Source: an uncultured Lachnospiraceae bacterium (lineage in GTDB: Bacteria > Bacillota > Clostridia > Lachnospirales > Lachnospiraceae). From it: 5,898 bases of DNA. The DNA lies in NCBI GenBank assembly GCA_910585395.1, contig CAJUCK010000004.1:99685-105582 (forward strand), given 5' to 3'. Position 1 is the first letter of the stretch; each line of letters begins with the position of its first letter. Positions 1-5,898 of the stretch are shown here, one piece after another. Both the position numbers and the translations under genes were made by a program. The notes beneath the pieces are model-generated. The model saw only the letters and a program-made list of their open reading frames with translations. It did no database searches and was not told the origin of the DNA.

Positions 1-2455
1 ACTTGGTAATCTCTGGTACATGCAAACCAACAGAGAATGGTACATGGGAGAAAACGAAGAATTTATAATTGAGATTGACGGATTGGATGAAGATTATCTG
101 GAAACAGAGGAATTTGCCTGGTTTAAAGGAAGAATAGAAGCAATCAATCAGAGCACCTCCGTCTATGACATTGTATATACCTCAGATATGCGTGCAATTC
201 CGTATGTAAATGAACGCAAAATGGTTGTTTCCAAGGGACGGCCGCTGACAGAAGGAGATACTGATGTCTGTGTTGTAAGTAATTATTTTTTAGAAACATA
301 CGGTCTGTCAATCGGCGACAAGCTTCATATAGAATTTGGAGACAAATTGCTGACGGGACAGGGAGAATTTGGCTCTCGGTATAGGGATGCGGAATATTTG
401 TCAAATTTCGTTGCTTCTGCAGATCTTGAAATCATTGGCGCTTATGATTTCACCAATGAATGGATTGAGCGGCTGCAAGAAAGTTTTTGGAGTTATGGCC
501 CAGCTACAATTTTTGTTCCATCTTCCCTTTTACCAGTGGAGATTCCCAAAAACCATGAAATATTTATGGGTGATTTCAGTGTCTTTATTGAAAATCCGGA
601 CGATATAGAAACATTTCGTAATGCCGCAGAACCTATGTCTGCAGAATTAGGTTTAGGTCTTCGTTTTTCAGACGGCGGATGGTATGGCATGAAGGACAAT
701 ATTGAGACAGGATCTCTTGCCTCCCTTCTGGCCACCATACTTTATGTATTTGGGTCGGCGCTCGCATTACTTCTTGCAGTATATCTCTACATTGGAAGAA
801 ATAAACAATCATATGCCATTATGCGTACGTTAGGCGTCACCGGAAAAAAAGCAGGATTTTGGATCACACTTCCCTTATGTGTATTGTCTGTATTTGCAAT
901 ATTAATTGGCGGCATAACTGGACTGCTGTATGCATCCTATACAGCTGCCAAAGCACTTGCCAGCATGTCCGACAGCAGCGCTCCAGACGGCTATGTTTAC
1001 GTTCTTAGTTCGGCAATCCCTGTTGGTGTGGTAGCCTTCTGTTTGATCCTTGAGCTGTTATTTATTTTATTTGTACTGCTGCTTTTCCTGCAGAAAATGA
1101 AAAAAATATCTCCTCTGGAATTACTGCAGGAGAATGAAATGGCAGCAAAAAAGACAGGAATTTTACGAAATCGTTTTGTATCTGCAAAGCATAAAACGGA
1201 AATTACAGATACATCCCCTATTCCTGAAGGACTTGATATCGTAAAACTGTCCACTATCTTAAATCCAAAAGAAGCATTTGACGCACCCAATGGAAAATAC
1301 AGCGCGCCTCGCCAGGTATGTGCCTACATTTTGCGCCACATGCAGCGAGGTCTTGGTAAAACTGTGGTTTCCCTTGTCCTTACTATTGTACTGGCGGGTG
1401 GAATTGGAACATTTGCACTTGCAAGGCTCGCATATCAGGAGGCTTACCGTGAACTAGATGTAAAAGGCAGGACAATGAAGTTTGTCTCATCTTATATCAT
1501 AGATTATTCAGACTCAGATCTGATGAAAGATCTTTATTACTACAATCTTTACAGTGTGCGTGTAAACGGTGTGGGAGTTTTAAGCCCTATGACCTTCACA
1601 AATGATTTAGACCGTTATCTGACCGATGATTATACTATCACTTACGGTGAAGGGTACGATTCTTCTGTTTTTGATGGCACAGGTCCAGTATGTCTTATAG
1701 GAAAGACGCTTGCAGAAAACCTCGGTGTCGATCCAGGTGATTCTATTACTTTGATGTCAGAAAGCCTGTATTCTTTTATGCCGCAGGTATATGATGAGGA
1801 CGAGCTTGAGTTTGCGATAGAGCGGGCAGGAAAGCCATATCAAGTGGCAGGTATTCTGGAATCTGAAAATGCAGATGTAAATAATGGTATTTTCTCAGTC
1901 GTAAATGAAGCGGCAGAAAATCTCTACAGTCAGCCTTTCCCTGTTGACTATTGTGAATTTACTGTAGCAGACAATGAAAAAATTTTGGAATTAAACAATC
2001 TGTTAGAAGAACAAAAGTCAAAAGGAATCCAATATTCTCCTACAGCATCATTCCATATTGACTCAGATCTGTTTAAAAACACAAAACGTATCCTCAATCT
2101 GCTGGAATCTCTATTCCCCATTGCAGTGGCTGCAGCCATACTGATTGGAGTATTTGGTCCTGGTCTGGTCATTATACAGTCAGCACAGGAAGCTGCATTC
2201 CTGCGCATCCTTGGCGTAACAAAGAGACGTGCCCGAAGTATTATGCTGTTTGAACAGATTGGTTTATGTATTGCCGGGATAATGCTTGTAGCCGGGATTC
2301 TTGCATTATGCAGCCCAGGACTATTTATAAGAAGCATAGAAACACTTTCCTTCTGCTGGATATTATATTTCCTGGGTTGTGTCTGCGGAGCGCTTACGGC
2401 ATCAATACAAGTAACCAGATACAAGATATTAGAATTGTTACAGGTAAAGGAGTGA
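1..2455 (+). CDS. ABC transporter permease with two FtsX modules, 5' end cut by the window
   Basis: Membrane subunit of an FtsX/MacB-type ABC exporter or envelope-stress transporter. The frame stays open to the window edge (codons begin at base 2), so the ATG at 20 is internal and the N-terminus with the first membrane helix is missing. Numbering from that ATG (811 residues): an extracytoplasmic MacB_PCD-like domain (about 1-228), three helices (about 232-258, 283-308, 333-358), a charged cytoplasmic linker (359-445), a helix (447-468), a second extracytoplasmic domain (470-690) and three helices (693-719, 743-766, 776-795). Both halves carry the FtsX cytoplasmic loop that contacts the ATPase: MRTLGVTGKK (268-277) and LRILGVTKRR (728-737). 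They also share the external motif GLSIGDKLHI (95-104) / GVDPGDSITL (569-578), so the protein is an internal duplication. The stop lies 4 bases before the ATPase start, which implies co-transcription. Family assignment is firm; the substrate is unknown. Confidence 0.93.
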   Translation, partial: LGNLWYMQTNREWYMGENEEFIIEIDGLDEDYLETEEFAWFKGRIEAINQSTSVYDIVYTSDMRAIPYVNERKMVVSKGRPLTEGDTDVCVVSNYFLETYGLSIGDKLHIEFGDKLLTGQGEFGSRYRDAEYLSNFVASADLEIIGAYDFTNEWIERLQESFWSYGPATIFVPSSLLPVEIPKNHEIFMGDFSVFIENPDDIETFRNAAEPMSAELGLGLRFSDGGWYGMKDNIETGSLASLLATILYVFGSALALLLAVYLYIGRNKQSYAIMRTLGVTGKKAGFWITLPLCVLSVFAILIGGITGLLYASYTAAKALASMSDSSAPDGYVYVLSSAIPVGVVAFCLILELLFILFVLLLFLQKMKKISPLELLQENEMAAKKTGILRNRFVSAKHKTEITDTSPIPEGLDIVKLSTILNPKEAFDAPNGKYSAPRQVCAYILRHMQRGLGKTVVSLVLTIVLAGGIGTFALARLAYQEAYRELDVKGRTMKFVSSYIIDYSDSDLMKDLYYYNLYSVRVNGVGVLSPMTFTNDLDRYLTDDYTITYGEGYDSSVFDGTGPVCLIGKTLAENLGVDPGDSITLMSESLYSFMPQVYDEDELEFAIERAGKPYQVAGILESENADVNNGIFSVVNEAAENLYSQPFPVDYCEFTVADNEKILELNNLLEEQKSKGIQYSPTASFHIDSDLFKNTKRILNLLESLFPIAVAAAILIGVFGPGLVIIQSAQEAAFLRILGVTKRRARSIMLFEQIGLCIAGIMLVAGILALCSPGLFIRSIETLSFCWILYFLGCVCGALTASIQVTRYKILELLQVKE

Positions 2456-2459
2456 ACAT

Positions 2460-3125
2460 ATGTCAGTATTATCTTTAGAGAACGTAACATACAAATACAA
2501 AAATTCACAGAAAGCTGCTGTTTCTGAAATTTCCTGCACATTTGAAGAGGGAAAAGTCTATGCAATTGTGGGGCCTTCCGGCTCAGGAAAATCTACACTT
2601 CTTTCTCTGCTGGCAGGACTTGATCTTCCTACAGAGGGAGAAATTACCTTTGATGGCGATAATCTGGCCGTATTAAACCTTGACCGCTATCGACGCGAAA
2701 GTATTTCTATGATTTTCCAGGCGTTTCATCTTTTTCCCTTGATGACCGTCATAGAAAATGTCTGCTTTCCCATGGAATTGTGCGGGATAACACCCAAAGA
2801 TGCCAAACCCAGAGCAGAAACACTGCTGGAAGGCGTAGGAATTACAAAAGAACAAATGAGCCGTTTTCCTTCAAAACTCTCTGGCGGAGAACGCCAGCGT
2901 GTGGCAATTGCAAGAAGCCTTGCAAGCAATGCAAAAATTATTCTGGGTGATGAACCCACTGGAAATCTTGATGGAGCAAATACTCAAAATATCATTGACA
3001 TCCTGTGCAGCCTCGCTCATGAAAAAGGCTACTGCGTCATCATCGTTACACATGACATGGAAGTCGCAGACGCAGCCGATGTTGCATTCCGGATGCGGGA
3101 TGGAAAACTGCGGGAAGAATCATAA
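2460..3125 (+). CDS. ABC transporter ATP-binding protein, MacB/LolD-type
   Basis: Cytoplasmic ATPase that powers the FtsX permease encoded just upstream. All motifs of a working nucleotide-binding domain are visible in 221 residues, the usual length for this family: Walker A GPSGSGKS (38-45), Q-loop IFQAFHLFP (Q87), signature LSGGERQ (140-146), Walker B ILGDE with catalytic E165, D-loop PTGNLD (166-171) and switch histidine H198 in VTHD. The DEPTGNLD sequence is typical of the MacB/LolD/SalX branch, whose partners are FtsX-type permeases. The start is supported by AAAGGAG at 2446-2452, seven bases before the ATG and overlapping the end of the permease gene, which suggests coupled translation. 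Family knowledge predicts an ATPase dimer on the cytoplasmic loops of the permease. No two-component regulator or accessory gene is visible, so assignment to bacitracin-type resistance or to lipoprotein release is not possible. Confidence 0.96.
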   Translation: MSVLSLENVTYKYKNSQKAAVSEISCTFEEGKVYAIVGPSGSGKSTLLSLLAGLDLPTEGEITFDGDNLAVLNLDRYRRESISMIFQAFHLFPLMTVIENVCFPMELCGITPKDAKPRAETLLEGVGITKEQMSRFPSKLSGGERQRVAIARSLASNAKIILGDEPTGNLDGANTQNIIDILCSLAHEKGYCVIIVTHDMEVADAADVAFRMRDGKLREES

Positions 3126-3185
3126 TAGAGACTGAGAGAACACTGTACTATAAAAACCTTTTTTCTATCAGAAAATCGAGAATAT

Positions 3186-3225
3186 ATCCCCCGAAGCCGA
3201 AAAAAGCGGCAGCGGGGGATTTCTT
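3186..3225 (+). terminator. Rho-independent terminator of the ABC operon, possibly bidirectional
   Basis: An outer 8-bp stem ATCCCCCG (3186-3193) pairs with CGGGGGAT (3213-3220). A two-base internal loop separates it from an inner 4-bp stem GCCG (3196-3199) / CGGC (3207-3210), closed by an A-rich loop. It is followed by TTCTT on the + strand. It lies 60 bases after the ATPase stop, between convergent genes, and may also stop transcription of the 147-residue protein from the other side, although the U-tract is poor in that direction. Confidence 0.8.
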
Positions 3226-3226
3226 A

Positions 3227-3242
3227 ATGCGCAGCATGCGCA
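3227..3242. repeat. Paired ATGCGCA repeat able to form a short hairpin
   Basis: ATGCGCA occurs twice, at 3227-3233 and 3236-3242, separated by two bases. Since TGCGCA is self-complementary, the copies can also pair as a 6-bp stem with a 3-base loop. It follows the terminator directly and lies 34 bases from the 3' end of the convergent gene. It may help end transcription of that gene or may be incidental. Confidence 0.4.
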
Positions 3243-3275
3243 CTCTATTCTAATTATCCAATGCAGAATTTGATT

Positions 3276-3719
3276 TCATCTAAAATAATCTGCCTCCAGA
3301 GGAGCTATCACCTCTGGGTTTTGTTTTACCCAAGCCACGGCACAGCTGCATAAAACTACAGTCATTCGGTCATCTATAAGACCTTTATTCCCATTGTCTT
3401 TTAAGAGCTGTACTAAAATTTCTGCAGATTTCAAATCTTCTTTGCTAAATCCGTTACCTGTTTGAACGTACTTTAAAAAGGCATCCAGCATTTTCTCAAA
3501 ATCATCATCCCAGTTGATACAGCCATTATCTAAAAACTCATGCTGTACTCTGCCTGCAATTCTGATAACTTCTCCTTGTGCAGTCTGTGCTTTTCCACTT
3601 GGTGGAACAAGAAAATCCCAAAGTAATTGAAAAGCTTCATCTCCAGCCTGTTCTGGCACATGGATAGGAGAAACACCATCATGAATTAATTTTTTTTGTT
3701 CTTTATTATTTTCAGTCAT
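3276..3719 (-). CDS. Conserved-looking hypothetical protein, 147 residues, soluble
   Basis: I do not recognise the function. The ATG at 3719 is chosen because GGAGGG (3727-3732) sits seven bases before it. A start 12 codons earlier is in frame, but it would place the SD sequence inside the gene and would overlap the promoter -10 box. The protein has no signal peptide or membrane helix, so it should be cytoplasmic. It has a polar N-terminus (1-25), then a dense motif region with W34, VPPSGKAQTAQGE (38-50), IRIAGR (52-57) and NGCINWDDDFEKML (65-78), and a mostly helical C-terminal half with two close cysteines in VLCSCAVAW (122-130). The spacing of W, P, G, QGE, GR and NW-DD looks like a real protein family, which I recall only vaguely among uncharacterised bacterial proteins, some possibly linked to immunity-type genes. 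No toxin gene is visible beside it. It appears to be a single-gene unit. Confidence 0.85.
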   Translation of the reverse strand: MTENNKEQKKLIHDGVSPIHVPEQAGDEAFQLLWDFLVPPSGKAQTAQGEVIRIAGRVQHEFLDNGCINWDDDFEKMLDAFLKYVQTGNGFSKEDLKSAEILVQLLKDNGNKGLIDDRMTVVLCSCAVAWVKQNPEVIAPLEADYFR

Positions 3720-3726
3720 TGTAATT

Positions 3727-3732
3727 CCCTCC
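3727..3732 (-). promoter_or_regulatory. Ribosome binding site fixing the start of the 147-residue protein
   Basis: Read on the - strand this is GGAGGG, seven bases before the ATG at 3719. It decides between this start and the in-frame ATG 36 bases earlier, which has no such site before it. Confidence 0.85.
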
Positions 3733-3756
3733 AATTTCAGATTTACCGCTGACATT

Positions 3757-3785
3757 ATTGTAGCATAGCGGATTTATAAAGTCCA
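3757..3785 (-). promoter_or_regulatory. SigA-type promoter of the 147-residue protein
   Basis: On the - strand, a -35 box TGGACT (3780-3785, 4 of 6 consensus bases) and a -10 box TACAAT (3757-3762, 5 of 6) are separated by exactly 17 bases. The predicted transcript start is near 3750, giving a leader of about 30 bases that holds the SD sequence. This makes the gene independent of the GH18 gene upstream, which has its own terminator. Confidence 0.65.
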
Positions 3786-3813
3786 TGAAAATGTATATGC
3801 ATATGAATTTCAG

Positions 3814-3849
3814 AACTGCTGTCTGTGCAGTCCTTCATAGACGGCAGTT
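3814..3849. repeat. 11-bp inverted repeat in the gap between the two minus-strand genes
   Basis: AACTGCTGTCT (3814-3824) pairs with AGACGGCAGTT (3839-3849). Ten pairs are Watson-Crick and one is a wobble in one RNA orientation; the loop has 14 bases. There is no T-run on either side, so it is not an obvious terminator. It lies about 30 bases upstream of the -35 box of the 147-residue gene and could be an operator or part of an unlisted transcript. Confidence 0.5.
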
Positions 3850-3880
3850 TAACAAATATGCGCATAATATTTTTATATTA

Positions 3881-3928
3881 TAGGAAAATCATAAACTTTA
3901 ATACTTCATAGCAGCAAAGTTTTTCCTA
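3881..3928. repeat. A/T-rich interrupted inverted repeat
   Basis: TAGGAAAA (3881-3888) pairs with TTTTCCTA (3921-3928), and the stem resumes inside with ACTTT (3895-3899) against AAAGT (3916-3920). Six unpaired bases (3889-3894) lie on one side and a 16-base loop closes the structure. It lies just beyond the GH18 terminator. A perfect TATAAT on the - strand (3877-3882) overlaps its edge. The role is unknown. Confidence 0.45.
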
Positions 3929-3932
3929 CAAT

Positions 3933-3971
3933 AAAAATACTTCCCCTTCCTATATATCAGGGGAAGCATTT
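3933..3971 (-). terminator. Rho-independent terminator of the GH18 gene
   Basis: On the - strand, ATGCTTCCCCT (3969-3959) pairs with AGGGGAAGTAT (3947-3937), including one G-U pair, around an 11-base loop. The RNA then runs into UUUUU (3937-3933). Two extra A-U pairs can extend the base of the stem. It begins one base after the stop codon of the GH18 gene, so read-through into the 147-residue gene should be limited. Confidence 0.88.
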
Positions 3972-3972
3972 G

Positions 3973-5751
3973 TCAGTTCACATATTTAATAATAGAATCC
4001 CATGCCGATGGCCGCTCCAGTCCTAATTTCCAATAAGCAGCCCCTGCAAGTCCATGTTCTTTCATAACCTTTAATTTTTCTTCCAGAGAAACTTCATTTT
4101 CAATCCATATCTTATAAGTCTTTTCTTCAGCCTTATATTCTGCAACGTATTGTCCGTCCTCTTCTGACCATACAGGCTGAGCGCCATTGGCAGTATAACG
4201 ATCTTCTATGGTCTGCATTCCCTCTTCTGTACAGGTAAATGTGTAAGGTAAATAACCTTCCGAGGCAGATTCTACATCTTCCCCAGCCCCTTCTTTTGGC
4301 GTCAGCTCCCATACTCTGGAATAAAAAGGTATGCCTAATATTGTCTGCTCTGCCGGAACTTCTTGTAAAGTATCCGTAACTCCCTTTTCTACAAAACCAA
4401 TGGAAGATACGGAACCAATATCTTCTGAACCACTATAATGTTCATCATATGCCATAATAATCACATAATCTGCAAAAACCGCCTGCTCACTCCGATTATA
4501 AAATGCTGTATAAGAGGAGGGTACGTAATTATCTATTGACAAGACAAGGTCGTTATTCTCACATTTAATAGATAATTCCCGGATAAACTGTATATAGGCG
4601 TCTCCGACATCTCTAAGTGCCTCAAAATCAAGATTAATTCCATCCAAATTATACTCAATTGCTGCAGATATAATCTGATTTGTAAGATAATCCCGGGTAG
4701 AGGTATGCGTAAGTACATAAGTTGCATCTGCATCAGGATTTTCCAAATTACTCACTAATCCCCATACTTCAACATTCTGCTTGTGACAATACTCTACATA
4801 CTCTCTGCTGGCCAGAGAATAAATATTTCCTTCGTTATCATTTAAATAGAACCAGGTAGGTGAAATAACATTTACGCCTTTTGTAGACTGCAGGACATTG
4901 GCAATTCGCTGATTTGCCTCCTGGCTGGTAACCTGATGCCAGCCAAGGCTCACAGGTCCATCTTTCAACATATGTGTAAATTGAGGCTCTTCAAACTCTC
5001 TGGAAATAATTTCTTGCTTTATTTCTCCTATTCTCCTGTTAGACACATAACCTACCATGCCGTTTTCTGTACACACCCTGCTCCACTTATCCCCATTTTC
5101 AATCACAATCACGCTGCTGCCTTTTTTTACATCTGACACAACAGGGCTCTTAATACCTCCTCTGACACGTATCTGAGTATCTTTCTTAACTGCTGCTTTT
5201 GAAATCTCTCCCCAGGCAGCCGTAATTACCGCTCTGTTAGGTTCTGCATACTGTACAAAATCCATATTTGTATATTTCTGAACAAATTCTAATGCAAGAT
5301 AAACTGCTTCTCCATCTACTCTGACAATGGTATATGCCTCTGTGTTATTTTTCTTTCCTTCCATATAGGAATTTTCTCCTGCATTTACTGAAATCACATC
5401 AGAATCTGTGGTATAACGCAGAATATTTTCATTGAAATCCCAGTAAAAACGCTGATTCAAATACATTTGAACTGTCTCATACTTTAAATATACTTGACCA
5501 TCCCAGTATTTCGCTGTATCCTCTATAAGCTGCTGATCCAAAATCAGCGCCATGTCATCTTCTGCCTGAAGATGATAGTACTCCTGCAGATTAACACGCT
5601 CTTTGGAGGGACTATATTTTTTAATGAAGATACTCAAAATTACTGCAAAAAGTACAATAACAATAAAGACAATGGAAACAAACACTGGCGTCATATTTAC
5701 CCTTGACCGTTTTTTTCTTCGCCTTGCCCTCGGCCTATCTGTTTCTGACAT
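3973..5751 (-). CDS. Membrane-anchored GH18 glycosidase with SH3b domain
   Basis: Predicted extracytoplasmic glycoside hydrolase of family 18 (592 residues), probably acting on peptidoglycan or another N-acetylhexosamine glycan. It has a very basic cytoplasmic tail (6-17), a single membrane helix (about 21-43) with no evident cleavage site (so a type II anchor), then a domain at about 62-178 made of two similar halves, DGQVYLKYETVQMYL (84-98) and DGEAVYLALEFVQKY (146-160), resembling copper-amine-oxidase N-terminal-like repeats. An SH3b-like domain follows (about 185-242, ending GMVGYVSNRRIG), then the GH18 barrel (about 263-590). The barrel shows the catalytic motif DGINLDFE (370-377, acid E377), MAYDEH (433-438) and a late-strand W574. 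DGxNxDFE is also the form found in Bacillus spore/cortex enzymes such as YaaH, but the LysM domains of those proteins are absent. The start is set by AGGAGG (5757-5762), five bases before the ATG. GH18 assignment is firm; the substrate is inferred. Confidence 0.93.
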   Translation of the reverse strand: MSETDRPRARRRKKRSRVNMTPVFVSIVFIVIVLFAVILSIFIKKYSPSKERVNLQEYYHLQAEDDMALILDQQLIEDTAKYWDGQVYLKYETVQMYLNQRFYWDFNENILRYTTDSDVISVNAGENSYMEGKKNNTEAYTIVRVDGEAVYLALEFVQKYTNMDFVQYAEPNRAVITAAWGEISKAAVKKDTQIRVRGGIKSPVVSDVKKGSSVIVIENGDKWSRVCTENGMVGYVSNRRIGEIKQEIISREFEEPQFTHMLKDGPVSLGWHQVTSQEANQRIANVLQSTKGVNVISPTWFYLNDNEGNIYSLASREYVEYCHKQNVEVWGLVSNLENPDADATYVLTHTSTRDYLTNQIISAAIEYNLDGINLDFEALRDVGDAYIQFIRELSIKCENNDLVLSIDNYVPSSYTAFYNRSEQAVFADYVIIMAYDEHYSGSEDIGSVSSIGFVEKGVTDTLQEVPAEQTILGIPFYSRVWELTPKEGAGEDVESASEGYLPYTFTCTEEGMQTIEDRYTANGAQPVWSEEDGQYVAEYKAEEKTYKIWIENEVSLEEKLKVMKEHGLAGAAYWKLGLERPSAWDSIIKYVN

Positions 5752-5782
5752 AATTTCCTCCTATGTAAATCCAAACCGGACA

Positions 5783-5832
5783 ATTCCTTATCTTTTTCCT
5801 AAGGAGCAGTAAAATATCTGGCAGATTCCTTA
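5783..5832. repeat. Three TAAGGA boxes upstream of the GH18 gene
   Basis: On the - strand, TAAGGAAT occurs at 5790-5783 and again at 5832-5825, in direct orientation and 42 bases apart, which is four helical turns. Between them lies an inverted copy, TAAGGA on the + strand at 5800-5805. With one more base it forms a perfect 7-bp inverted repeat, CTAAGGA (5799-5805) with TCCTTAG (5827-5833). This could be a regulator binding array or a leader hairpin. Confidence 0.45.
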
Positions 5833-5847
5833 GAATATGCCCAAAGG

Positions 5848-5876
5848 ATTTTATCTTATACGATTAAATTAATAAA
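5848..5876 (-). promoter_or_regulatory. Tentative promoter of the GH18 gene
   Basis: On the - strand, TAAAAT (5848-5853, 5 of 6 consensus bases) lies 17 bases after a weak -35 candidate TTTATT (5871-5876, 3 of 6). If used, the transcript would start near 5841 and have a leader of about 90 bases carrying the TAAGGA boxes. The region is A/T-rich, so a chance match is quite possible. Confidence 0.25.
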
Positions 5877-5898
5877 ATGGCTCTGCATATACACCCTA

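Noticed and set aside
20..22. ATG at 20 as the true start of the permease
   Set aside because: The frame is open to the window edge, no SD sequence precedes it, and the first membrane helix expected for this family is missing.
1948..2565. 205-codon open frame on the - strand across the end of the permease gene and the start of the ATPase gene
   Set aside because: It is antisense to two well-supported genes, and its translation has low-complexity composition with no recognisable domain.
3720..3755. In-frame upstream start for the 147-residue protein
   Set aside because: The extension would translate the SD sequence, and its ATG overlaps the -10 box of a good promoter.
3814..3849. Inverted repeat as a terminator or riboswitch
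   Set aside because: There is no T-run on either strand, and no known riboswitch core sequence could be recognised. It is kept only as a repeat.
4533..5812. Several short open frames on both strands within the GH18 gene
   Set aside because: All lie within a long gene with clear domains; none has an SD sequence or recognisable protein features.
1..5898. Mobile element, CRISPR array, toxin-antitoxin pair or tRNA
   Set aside because: No transposase or integrase motifs, regularly spaced repeats, paired small genes in operon, or cloverleaf were seen on either strand.

Overview
The window looks like chromosomal DNA of a low-to-moderate GC Gram-positive anaerobe, most likely a gut Lachnospiraceae (Clostridia). 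This is inferred from strong AGGAGG-type ribosome binding sites, A/T-rich intergenic DNA, a large two-module FtsX-type ABC permease, and a membrane-anchored GH18 protein with an SH3b domain. I cannot name the species. No RNA gene, insertion sequence, CRISPR array or phage gene was found.

Layout. Positions 1-3125 (+ strand) hold a two-gene operon. The first gene is the 3' part of a permease with two FtsX modules, cut by the window edge. Four bases later comes its MacB/LolD-type ATPase. A G/C-rich hairpin at 3186-3225 ends this unit. Positions 3276-3719 (- strand) hold a 147-residue soluble protein of unrecognised function, with its own SigA-like promoter and SD sequence. The two units converge. 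Positions 3720-3972 are a gap containing that promoter, several inverted repeats and the terminator of the next gene. Positions 3973-5751 (- strand) hold a 592-residue, membrane-anchored, cell-wall-directed GH18 hydrolase. Positions 5752-5898 are its leader, with a tentative promoter and three copies of a TAAGGA box.

How the genes work together. The permease and ATPase almost certainly form one transporter, probably moving or sensing an amphipathic or lipid-linked substrate, or resisting a cell-envelope antibiotic. The substrate cannot be read from the sequence. The GH18 protein acts outside the membrane, probably on a glycan such as peptidoglycan. The small protein is a separate transcription unit, and nothing seen links it functionally to its neighbours. 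I see no convincing new multi-gene system. The most useful leads are the composition of the GH18 protein, the uncharacterised 147-residue family, and the structured intergenic DNA.
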